Shown: positions 6,919 through 13,410 of the stretch, piece after piece
Layout: each line of letters starts with the position of its first letter
Position numbering within the stretch: position 1 is the first letter of the stretch
Assembly: GCA_029098205.1 (NCBI GenBank)
Contig: JAQXNW010000015.1
Location: forward strand, 1-14,419
Reading direction: 5' to 3'
DNA length: 14,419 nt
Origin: Eubacteriales bacterium
Lineage (GTDB): Bacteria; Bacillota; Clostridia; Peptostreptococcales; Anaerovoracaceae
Made by a program: the position numbers and the translations under genes
The notes under the pieces: model-generated
The model's input: the letters and a program-made list of their open reading frames with translations, nothing else
Told to the model about the DNA's origin: nothing
Databases searched by the model: none

Positions 6919-8100
6919 CTATAAGAAATTCAGGCACTGAACCAGGCCCATCGCATAATACTTTGTCGCCTCAACTAACACATCATCACGCAAATTGTAT
7001 TTCGCATTCGCATTCGGATAAATACAATCCGCCTCTTTATTATAGATACCAAAGAACGTCATAACCGAAGGGATCCGCTTAGCGAACTCCGCAAAATCTT
7101 CCCCCATCAAGCTAGTAAAATGCCGCATCTTATCGTAATCGATATTAACCATACGCGCACTGCTCTTCAAAACTTCTACCAGCTTTCGGCTGTTGACAAG
7201 CGAAGAATTGCTGTGAATAAATTCAATGTCGTATTGCATACCCATGAAGGAACAGACACCGTCAACAAGAGATTCGACATCTGTTTTTATTTCGTCCAAC
7301 GCCTCTTCTTCTCTCGGAAACAAAAAGCGAATTGTCCCTTCCATCACGATTTCTCCAACCATGATATTTCGCGCCGTTCCTCCGTTTATCTTGCCGACCG
7401 TAATGGAAATCGGGTACATGGGATCATATTTTCTGGATTCCAGCGTCTGAAGCGCCTCAAGCACTTTTGCTGCGCCAATGGCGGCATCGATCCCGTAATG
7501 CGGCCAGGCGGTATTTACAGAACGACCGGTTAGACGGATTACAAACTCCTCTGTCGTGCCAAGCACGCGTCCTTCACTCAAACCGATGTCTCCCTCCGGA
7601 AGCATATACGTAAAATTCATCCCCAGCGCAGCGTTTACCGGCGGGTCATCTAAAACACCGCCATTGATCATTTCCAATGCACCGGCCACTTCTTCGTTCG
7701 GCTGAAAAACAAACCGAATGTTCCCATTAAACGAATTATGATTGCGAGACAAAATTTTCGCGACAACCAACGCAACAGCCATCTGCGCGTCGTGCCCGAC
7801 AGCATGCATAACGCCAGCATTTTCCGAGGCAAAAGGAAGTTCTGTTTTTTCCTGTACCGGAAGAGCATCCATGTTCGCGCGCAGAACCACTGTCCTTCCG
7901 TTATCCACACGGCCTCGTACTGTTCCTGCAATGCCTGTCTTCGCGATGTTTCGAAGATCATCTGCGCCAATGGCTCTAAGGTAATCATAAATCACTTTGG
8001 ATGTCCGAAATTCTTTGAACCCCAGCTCCGGATGTTCGTGAAAGTCACGACGGAGCGCCGCTAGCTCGCTTTTGAAAATTTCTGCTTCATCGGTAATCAT
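6919..8100 (-). CDS. M20-fold protein with degraded catalytic site (probable pseudoenzyme)
   Basis: Full-length (393 aa) M20 paralogue of the protein at 1132-2322, alignable end to end without large gaps, yet missing most catalytic residues. Relative to that paralogue: metal ligand Cys102 is Val101 (H-A-V-G-H-D), His163 is Asn162 (M-N-F-T-Y), His365 is Ala364 (P-N-A-N-A), the RADMD Asp77 is Asn76, and lid His197 is Asn196 (S-V-N-T-A). Only the His103 and Glu137 ligands remain, with neighbouring Glu136. Flanking motifs (GTTEEF, GGTARNI, GEDFAEF) are well kept, which argues against random decay. The ATG has AGGAGA 6 nt upstream, a plausible promoter at 8172-8200 and a terminator at 6859-6899. 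A two-zinc hydrolase is unlikely. It may bind ligand, pair with the active paralogue, or help sense the substrate. Role unproven. Confidence 0.88.
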   Translation of the reverse strand: MITDEAEIFKSELAALRRDFHEHPELGFKEFRTSKVIYDYLRAIGADDLRNIAKTGIAGTVRGRVDNGRTVVLRANMDALPVQEKTELPFASENAGVMHAVGHDAQMAVALVVAKILSRNHNSFNGNIRFVFQPNEEVAGALEMINGGVLDDPPVNAALGMNFTYMLPEGDIGLSEGRVLGTTEEFVIRLTGRSVNTAWPHYGIDAAIGAAKVLEALQTLESRKYDPMYPISITVGKINGGTARNIMVGEIVMEGTIRFLFPREEEALDEIKTDVESLVDGVCSFMGMQYDIEFIHSNSSLVNSRKLVEVLKSSARMVNIDYDKMRHFTSLMGEDFAEFAKRIPSVMTFFGIYNKEADCIYPNANAKYNLRDDVLVEATKYYAMGLVQCLNFL

Positions 8101-8171
8101 TAGTATCTCCTGTCTTTTAGATATCGCATCGCATTTATTGGTATTCCACAGTGTAGCTTTCTCAATATTTT

Positions 8172-8200
8172 ATTTTAGAAGGTTTTCCCGCAATTGTAAA
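8172..8200 (-). promoter_or_regulatory. Candidate promoter of the second M20 gene
   Basis: On the minus strand TTTACA (8200-8195, 5 of 6 matches to the -35 consensus), a 17-nt spacer and TAAAAT (8177-8172). Expected start is near 8165, giving a leader of about 65 nt. Confidence 0.5.
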
Positions 8201-8217
8201 TCATCGAAGATCCTCAC

Positions 8218-8237
8218 AGATCGTTCAATAACGATCT
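8218..8237. repeat. Perfect 8-bp inverted repeat upstream of the second M20 promoter
   Basis: AGATCGTT-CAAT-AACGATCT, eight perfect pairs around a 4-nt centre, about 18 bp upstream of the candidate -35. It could be a regulator binding site. It does not resemble the TTCTG/CAGAA sites near iclR. The rest of the gap (8238-8380) shows no gene or structure I can support. Confidence 0.5.
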
Positions 8238-8380
8238 TCATAAAACCTCTCTAAATTCGACAGATCGGTTCTGGCAAATTCAGCAGAATAGAAGAAAAGC
8301 AGTCACAAAAAGCAATCTTCAGCAGAGAATCCTATCAAAGTCTCCTAAGCCTCGCACTCAACTGACTGCAACCCATAATA

Positions 8381-8430
8381 AAAAAGGCTGACAACATTCG
8401 GCATAGATTTCACCGAATGCAGCAGCCCTT
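8381..8430 (-). terminator. Rho-independent terminator of the phosphoesterase gene
   Basis: On the minus strand GGCTG plus CATTCGG pair with CCGAATG plus CAGCC around an 11-nt loop, with a small internal loop, and the stem runs straight into six T residues. It lies about 40 nt past the stop at 8468. Confidence 0.88.
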
Positions 8431-8467
8431 ATCTCTGTAATATGAAAGCTTTTCAGAAACCAACCGG

Positions 8468-10858
8468 TTACCGGCTGTGCCCGTTCCTTCTGCGGAGTAT
8501 CACAAGACCAACCGTTCCCGCGCATGCCGCAAGCAGGAGGACGATGTCCATAGCAATGGAAGAAGCATCTCCCGTATTCGGCCGGCTTCCATTGTCCGCT
8601 TTTGAAGCCGTGCTCCCAGCCGCCCGGGAAGTCGAAGCAGAGGAGCCGTTTCCGCTGGACGGAGTACTCGGGTGATTGATTCCGCCGGACGGGTTGTCCG
8701 ATGGATTCGTTGGGTTCGTTGGATTCTCAGACGGATTGTCGGACGGTTTCCCACTCTCTTTCTTTTCGAGAGCGTCGGTCGCTTTATTGATCGCGTCTGC
8801 GTATCCATCAACGACAGACTGTTCGTTCTCAAGCTTTCCGCGCTTTACCGCATTCACCGCATCCGTAACCGCGCTGAAATCCTTATAATCATCGGCATTC
8901 AGGCTCTCGGCCTTCTTGACGGCCTCATCCACCTTCGAATAATCCGCTTCCTTGTAATGATAGATTGTGAAAGAGTCGACATCCGAAAGTGAAGATCCGC
9001 TCGCGCTCTTCGCGGAGCTCGATGTGGAAATACGCTTTGTCGTAATCTTAAATTCATTATCCGATACGGAAATTACAGAAACATTCGGCGTATATTCCTG
9101 GTTTTTTACTCTGGCATACGGGAAATCTTCATTCTTGATATTATAGTATTTGCTGCCAGAGCCGGAGTTCGCCGTCACATACAGAATTCCATCCGGATTC
9201 GTTGTGCTCGAATAGCTGTCATCGTCATACGCACTCGGATCCGTAATCGGATTTTCACCGTCCATCATGTACGAACGTACGTAAACATGGTCGTGGCCCA
9301 TCAGAACAACATCGATGTCCAAATCCCTGAATACGGGGACAAGCTCGCTTCTGCGCTGCAGAACATCCGAATCGAACGCATGGTTTGCGACACTGAATAC
9401 CGAGTGGTGCATGACAGCCACCTTCCACTTCGCATTCGGATTCTGCTTAATTGCATTCTCCATAAACTGCTTGTGCTCTGCCGTACTCATATTGTTGTCA
9501 TTCAGCTGCAGGAACAGAACACCGTTATAGGTGAACCACGCATCGGAAGAAGCCGCGGTAGATCCGAGACCGCTCCGATTCGCGACATTGAAATGCTGAT
9601 CATAGGCAGCGGAACTTGTATCGTGATTTCCGACAACAGTCGGATTAATCAGATACGGCATATATGTGCTGTTGAGATATCCCGCGTACTGATTCTCATC
9701 GGCCGCGCTGTTCACCTGATCTCCCGCAGAGAGTAGGAACGCCGCATTCGGATAATTTCCAGTAATGACTTTCAAGCTGTTCGCCCATGATGCCGAATCC
9801 GCTTCCGTACTTCCGCCGGCACCGATCTGCGGGTCTCCGACGAACAGGAATGTAAACGCGCCCTCGGCCTGCGTATTGAAATGATAAAGCTGCGATTCCG
9901 TATCTCCGTTCACAAGCTGATAGGAGTATGCCGTTCCCGGCTCAAGATCCGTCATGGCCGCTTTATTCGCGGTCATGCCCGAACGGTTCGTCGAGGCAGT
10001 TTCTGCGGTGACTTCTTTGGCACTGTCCGGAAGCTTTCCGTCTACCACTTCCGACGTCTTCGCATAGCGGACCTTCCCCGCTTCACTGGTCGATGCGTAC
10101 CAGTTCACGTTCACCTTTGACTCGTCCGAACCCGGCGCGAGAGAAACGGAATCCTGCGTCGCTGTGATTTTCGTAGTGGAAAGCGTAAGATTCTGAAAAT
10201 CGAAATAGATATCCGAACTGGATGCTCTTCCGTTATGGAGCTCAACCGCAATCGTATTCGTGCCGTTTTTCAAAATTTTTCCGATCGCCGCCGAATCCGT
10301 CAGCGAAATGGTTCCGGTCTTCGGACTGCCGGCGTTCGAACCGCCATATGAAAGATTTGAATCATACATGGTTCCCTCGAAATTCGCAATTGCCTGTCCG
10401 TTGATATAAACAATCGCGTTGTCATCGTAAAGAACCGAACCCAAAATCGATGTCACCTTCGAGGCATCCGAAACTTCAAACGTCGAACGGAAGAAGAACG
10501 TCGGAATATCATTGCCGGTTCCGCTGATATACTGATTCAGAAGCGTTTTTGGCGTACATCCGCCTCCAAGATCCCGAATCGCACCATTCTTCGCTCCGAA
10601 GCTTCCTGTCCCGGATTTCCAGGCGCTGTCATTAAAGCCTTCCTCTGTCCAGGCGGTCCGGGACGAAAGCCCCTCCGCCGGATCCGTATTGTCGTCCAGA
10701 TATTTCCATGTTGTCTGTGAGTCGATAACGACTGTGCCGTCAGACGACCCGCCGGATTCCGCATTCGCAGGGAGCGGCATCGCAAGCCCGCTCAAAACAA
10801 CGAGCAGTGCCAGCAGCGAAGCCGCAAGCGTACGGAATCGATTCCGTGCATGCTGCAT
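8468..10858 (-). CDS. Secreted calcineurin-like metallophosphoesterase with FIVAR domain and C-terminal anchor
   Basis: Exported phosphoesterase of the purple-acid-phosphatase-like group, 796 aa from the chosen ATG, which has AGGAG 5-6 nt upstream; an earlier in-frame ATG at 10909 would prepend 17 polar residues before the signal and has no clear site. Domain order: signal peptide to about Ala33 (A-N-A/E-S); a galactose-binding-like beta domain about 43-228 with the Y-D-D-N-A-I-V-Y-I-N-G motif; a fibronectin-like domain about 231-329; the catalytic domain about 335-585 with G-D-P-Q-I-G (Asp342), G-D-Q-V-N (Asp380), G-N-H-D (410-413), M-H-H-S and G-H-D-H (521-524); a FIVAR-type helical domain about 639-700; a Pro/Ser/Asn-rich wall-spanning linker; then R-P-N-T-G (759-763), a hydrophobic helix and R-R-R. 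The tail is a sortase-type anchor with Arg in place of the usual Leu. The real phosphoester substrate is unknown. Confidence 0.9.
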   Translation of the reverse strand: MQHARNRFRTLAASLLALLVVLSGLAMPLPANAESGGSSDGTVVIDSQTTWKYLDDNTDPAEGLSSRTAWTEEGFNDSAWKSGTGSFGAKNGAIRDLGGGCTPKTLLNQYISGTGNDIPTFFFRSTFEVSDASKVTSILGSVLYDDNAIVYINGQAIANFEGTMYDSNLSYGGSNAGSPKTGTISLTDSAAIGKILKNGTNTIAVELHNGRASSSDIYFDFQNLTLSTTKITATQDSVSLAPGSDESKVNVNWYASTSEAGKVRYAKTSEVVDGKLPDSAKEVTAETASTNRSGMTANKAAMTDLEPGTAYSYQLVNGDTESQLYHFNTQAEGAFTFLFVGDPQIGAGGSTEADSASWANSLKVITGNYPNAAFLLSAGDQVNSAADENQYAGYLNSTYMPYLINPTVVGNHDTSSAAYDQHFNVANRSGLGSTAASSDAWFTYNGVLFLQLNDNNMSTAEHKQFMENAIKQNPNAKWKVAVMHHSVFSVANHAFDSDVLQRRSELVPVFRDLDIDVVLMGHDHVYVRSYMMDGENPITDPSAYDDDSYSSTTNPDGILYVTANSGSGSKYYNIKNEDFPYARVKNQEYTPNVSVISVSDNEFKITTKRISTSSSAKSASGSSLSDVDSFTIYHYKEADYSKVDEAVKKAESLNADDYKDFSAVTDAVNAVKRGKLENEQSVVDGYADAINKATDALEKKESGKPSDNPSENPTNPTNPSDNPSGGINHPSTPSSGNGSSASTSRAAGSTASKADNGSRPNTGDASSIAMDIVLLLAACAGTVGLVILRRRNGHSR

Positions 10859-10995
10859 TTTATCTCCTTTTCCATTTCTTCTGCATCCGCCCTGCGTACA
10901 TTGATACAAGGCAGACTTTTCCTCTGGTAATAACGTGTTTGACAGAAACTGTAACGAATGACAGACAAAGAGAAATAACGATCTATTCCGTTTAT

Positions 10996-12162
10996 TTAAA
11001 AATGCCCGCCGCTTTTTTTCGAAGCGCTGAAGCCAAGGGCCAGAGCGCTCGCCGCGGAGGCAAGCGGAACCGTAAGAATCACAGCCGCCGTGCCGCAGAT
11101 CCCATGCGCGATTTCAACCGCGATGGTGTCGGAACTAAGAAGCTGCAGCGGCTGTACACCATAAGAACAAAGCACCAGAAGCATCGAAAGCGCAGACCCT
11201 GTGAACGCGAGAATCAGCGTGTTCGACATTGTGCCCATCATATCCCGCCCGACGTTCATGCCGGACCGGAACAGTTCTTTCGCCGTCAGGGAATGGTTGT
11301 GCGCGGAAACCTCAAAAACTGCAGAAACAAGCGATACCGCGACATCCATCACCGCGCCCAGCGAAGAAATCATCGCCGCTGAAAAAAGAATATGTGTGAG
11401 ATCCATGCCGGTATTCTGCGTAATGACAAGAAGACTGTCCACATTCCCATCGTTGAATCCGCTGATATGAAGCAGTACGGAGAAAAGCGCAAAAAGGCCT
11501 GCTGCCAGGATTTCCCCCGCAAAGACAACCGCAATTGATGTCAGACTTTGTCTATTTGCTCCCTGAAGAAGAAGAATCGTATCGAGCGTAATCAGGAGCA
11601 CGGTAAGCGCCGTAACTGGAAGTGCCGACACACCGTTATAGATCATCGGCACCGTGACGCGGAAAATCAGAATGACAGCGAAAACAAGCGCCGCCATGGA
11701 ATAGGCGCCCTTCTTTCCTCCGATCGCGATCATCAGAAGCGCGAACAGCGCAAAAATGACAATGCTCCCGATTGTCCGGTTATAGTTGAAAAGCGTATAG
11801 TATGATTCCACACCCTTCGGCGAGTCAACGGAGACGAGGACGCGGGACCCCTTATGAACCCGGATGTAATGCGTGTCCGAAAGCTGATTCGTAACCGTCA
11901 CGGTCCTGTCCTTCAAACGAATTTTCACGGTTTCGGTTTCCAGAATCCGTCCTGTGTACGGGCTCTTTTCTTTATTTGAAACATTGGTTACAGAAACGAC
12001 AGTCCCGAATTCATAGCTTCGGGTCTTTGCGCCCGCAGCCCGAAAGGTGATCGTATCCGGCATCATAAGAAAAATAAGCGAAAGAGCCACCGTGATCACG
12101 AGCATGACCGGCCGCAGAAAATGACCGGATTCCCGTAACTGTTCCCGCTTTATTCTTTCCAT
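10996..12162 (-). CDS. YibE/F-family multi-pass membrane protein
   Basis: Integral membrane protein of 388 aa matching the YibE/F-like family, whose function is not established. One N-terminal helix (about 17-34) is followed by an extracytoplasmic beta-rich segment (about 36-125, including K-I-R-L-K-D-R-T-V-T-V), then about seven further helices starting near residue 128. The family core is clear: G-A-V-M-D-V-A-V-S (269-277) and E-L-F-R-S-G-M-N-V-G-R-D-M-M-G-T-M (296-312). GGGAG lies about 9 nt before the start. It is 137 nt upstream of the phosphoesterase gene on the same strand, with no terminator between, so the two may be co-transcribed. No strong promoter was recognised upstream. Confidence 0.9.
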   Translation of the reverse strand: MERIKREQLRESGHFLRPVMLVITVALSLIFLMMPDTITFRAAGAKTRSYEFGTVVSVTNVSNKEKSPYTGRILETETVKIRLKDRTVTVTNQLSDTHYIRVHKGSRVLVSVDSPKGVESYYTLFNYNRTIGSIVIFALFALLMIAIGGKKGAYSMAALVFAVILIFRVTVPMIYNGVSALPVTALTVLLITLDTILLLQGANRQSLTSIAVVFAGEILAAGLFALFSVLLHISGFNDGNVDSLLVITQNTGMDLTHILFSAAMISSLGAVMDVAVSLVSAVFEVSAHNHSLTAKELFRSGMNVGRDMMGTMSNTLILAFTGSALSMLLVLCSYGVQPLQLLSSDTIAVEIAHGICGTAAVILTVPLASAASALALGFSASKKSGGHF

Positions 12163-12308
12163 GCAGATACTCCCAAATTCCTCTGTTTTAATACCGTCTT
12201 CAAATTCATGACCATTATAATGACAAAGAATCCGCCGCTTCTATCATGGCAAAGGAAAACTTACGGAAAGAAAAAGTAAAATGCGAAAAGCAGGAAGGCC
12301 GGTTTTTC

Positions 12309-12387
12309 CACGAAGCGGCACCCTATAAGAGGCGTTCTTTTCACGAAGCAGCACCTGCAGGCAGTTTCCTTTTTCACAGCATCAGCA
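12309..12387. repeat. Degenerate repeat with 33-bp period between yibE/F and hsp20
   Basis: CACGAAGCGGCACC (12309-12322) recurs as CACGAAGCAGCACC (12342-12355), 13 of 14 bases identical and exactly 33 bp apart. A more diverged copy (CACAGCATCAGCA) begins 33 bp later at 12375. Each is preceded by a T-rich tract. It may be a set of binding sites for the divergent gene pair. The rest of 12163-12308 holds no gene that I can support. Confidence 0.45.
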
Positions 12388-12436
12388 AGTGTATCGATCC
12401 GCGCAATTTATCTGTCAAATAATATTTTATATATTT

Positions 12437-12463
12437 TTAGCACTCACCTATTGACAGTGCTAA
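12437..12463. promoter_or_regulatory. CIRCE operator (HrcA binding site) of the small heat-shock gene
   Basis: Left arm TTAGCACTC is perfect; after exactly 9 nt the right arm is CAGTGCTAA, one base off the consensus GAGTGCTAA. CIRCE is the known operator for the HrcA repressor of groE and dnaK operons. Here it covers the -35 box of the hsp20 promoter, so HrcA should block transcription until heat stress. Confidence 0.92.
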
Positions 12464-12478
12464 CAAATTGAATATAAT
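12451..12478 (+). promoter_or_regulatory. Consensus sigma-A promoter of hsp20
   Basis: Perfect TTGACA (12451-12456), a 16-nt spacer and perfect TATAAT (12473-12478). The -35 lies inside the CIRCE element. Transcription should begin near 12485, giving a leader of about 100 nt. Confidence 0.88.
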
Positions 12479-12508
12479 AAGAATTGTCAAAAGGAAAGGG
12501 ACAGAGAC

Positions 12509-12579
12509 CAGAGAACCACATCGCCGCATGCGCGGTGTTCTCTGCAGAAGCCCGGATGGGCGGAGCACGAAGGAGGCTT
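12509..12579 (+). promoter_or_regulatory. Structured hsp20 5' leader (possible RNA thermosensor)
   Basis: CAGAGAAC (12509-12516) pairs perfectly with GTTCTCTG (12537-12544), with further AC/GT and CGC/GCG pairs inside. A second short pairing, AAGCC (12548-12552) with GGCTT (12575-12579), would cover the last two bases of the AGGAGG ribosome binding site. Small heat-shock mRNAs are often controlled by RNA thermometers; this one is only a candidate because the second stem is short. Confidence 0.35.
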
Positions 12580-12584
12580 TTATT

Positions 12585-13013
12585 ATGATGTTACCTAGCA
12601 TTTTTAGAAACGGATTTTTCGATGATTTTGACGATTTTATGGATTGGCCGACGCCGAACCGTACAGATACTTCCCTTATGAAGAGCGATGTGAAAGACGC
12701 AGGAGATCATTACGAGCTTATGATGGATCTTCCGGGATTTCAGAAGGAAAATGTAAAGCTTTCCCTGAAAGAAGGCGTTCTGACATTTGAAGCGCAGAAG
12801 AACATTTCGAACGATGAGAATGGCGAGGATGGAAAGTATCTACGCAGGGAGCGCTTCCAGGGCACATGCACGAGAAGCTTTTATGTCGGAGAGCATGTAC
12901 AGCAGAAAGACATCCACGCGAAATTCGAGAATGGCGTCCTGACCGTATCGATTCCGAAGAATCAGCCGAAGCCGCAGGTTGAAGAAAATAAATACATCCA
13001 GATTGAAGGATAG
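12585..13013 (+). CDS. Small heat-shock protein (Hsp20 / alpha-crystallin family)
   Basis: Cytoplasmic ATP-independent holdase chaperone of 142 aa that keeps unfolding proteins soluble. A Phe- and Asp-rich N-terminal arm (about 1-30) is followed by the alpha-crystallin domain (about 31-125) with the signature A-K-F-E-N-G-V-L-T-V-S-I-P-K (112-125). A C-terminal I-Q-I (138-140) supplies the I-x-I motif used in oligomer assembly. The ATG at 12585 follows AGGAGG by 8 nt. A longer frame starting with TTG at 12468 cannot be the real start because it overlaps the promoter -10. Single-gene unit: own promoter, CIRCE operator, and hairpins after the stop. Confidence 0.96.
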   Translation: MMLPSIFRNGFFDDFDDFMDWPTPNRTDTSLMKSDVKDAGDHYELMMDLPGFQKENVKLSLKEGVLTFEAQKNISNDENGEDGKYLRRERFQGTCTRSFYVGEHVQQKDIHAKFENGVLTVSIPKNQPKPQVEENKYIQIEG

Positions 13014-13017
13014 TTTC

Positions 13018-13058
13018 TCCTGATGAAACCGGTTTTAATGATACCGGTTTCATCAGGA
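13018..13058 (+). terminator. Perfect 16-bp hairpin immediately after hsp20
   Basis: Left arm 13018-13033 and right arm 13043-13058 are exact complements around a 9-nt loop, starting 5 nt after the stop. No T-run follows, so it may stabilise the mRNA or attenuate rather than end transcription; the better terminator is 114 nt further on. Confidence 0.6.
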
Positions 13059-13171
13059 TCTCCTTGCAAAGAAAATGGGGCCCTGCATCGACGGATTCGG
13101 GATCCCATGTCAGAGAATTTGGAACTCCGTGTCCGAAAACACGAAGGCCTGTGCAGATAAAATAAGAACAG

Positions 13172-13210
13172 CGCTTTCTCCCTGGTGAAAACCGGGAGGA
13201 AGCGTTTTTT
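13172..13210 (+). terminator. Rho-independent terminator downstream of hsp20
   Basis: CGCTTTCTCCC (13172-13182) pairs with GGGAGGAAGCG (13194-13204) with one wobble. The stem continues after one bulged base as GGT/ACC, capped by a GAAA tetraloop, and is followed by six T residues. It separates hsp20 from the aconitase-like gene. Confidence 0.88.
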
Positions 13211-13299
13211 CTTTGTCCGAAAATGATTCCATTCTCCCTCCCCTTTTCCGGACCGAAGCGCCTCAGAAGAGATCCACCCTTTGATTTCGGCGGAAAAAC

Positions 13300-13328
13300 T
13301 TGCAAGGGAAAAAACAGAACTATATAAT
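13300..13328 (+). promoter_or_regulatory. Sigma-A promoter of the aconitase-like gene
   Basis: TTGCAA (13300-13305), a 17-nt spacer and perfect TATAAT (13323-13328). Start expected near 13335, with a leader of about 75 nt. The leader can fold: TCCGT (13341-13345) with ACGGA (13376-13380) and, inside, TCCGG (13353-13357) with CCGGA (13363-13367). Confidence 0.75.
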
Positions 13329-13410
13329 AAATAAAGTATGTCCGTACGAAAATCCGGCCCGTCCGGAAGGTCCGCACGGAAACAGGAACTTGCAAAATCA
13401 GGGGGCAAAT

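Noticed and set aside
8269..8288. TTCTG-N10-CAGAA upstream of the second M20 gene as a possible IclR site
   Set aside because: The spacing is 10, not 5 as in O3 and O4, so it is not a convincing match.
10859..10909. Upstream ATG adding 17 residues to the phosphoesterase
   Set aside because: It would place polar residues before a standard signal peptide and lacks a good ribosome binding site; AGGAG precedes the inner ATG.
12214..12219. Minus-strand TATAAT as the yibE/F promoter -10
   Set aside because: No acceptable -35 at 15-19 nt; left unassigned.
12468..12584. N-terminal extension of hsp20 beginning with TTG
   Set aside because: It overlaps the -10 box and the untranslated leader; AGGAGG before 12585 marks the true start.
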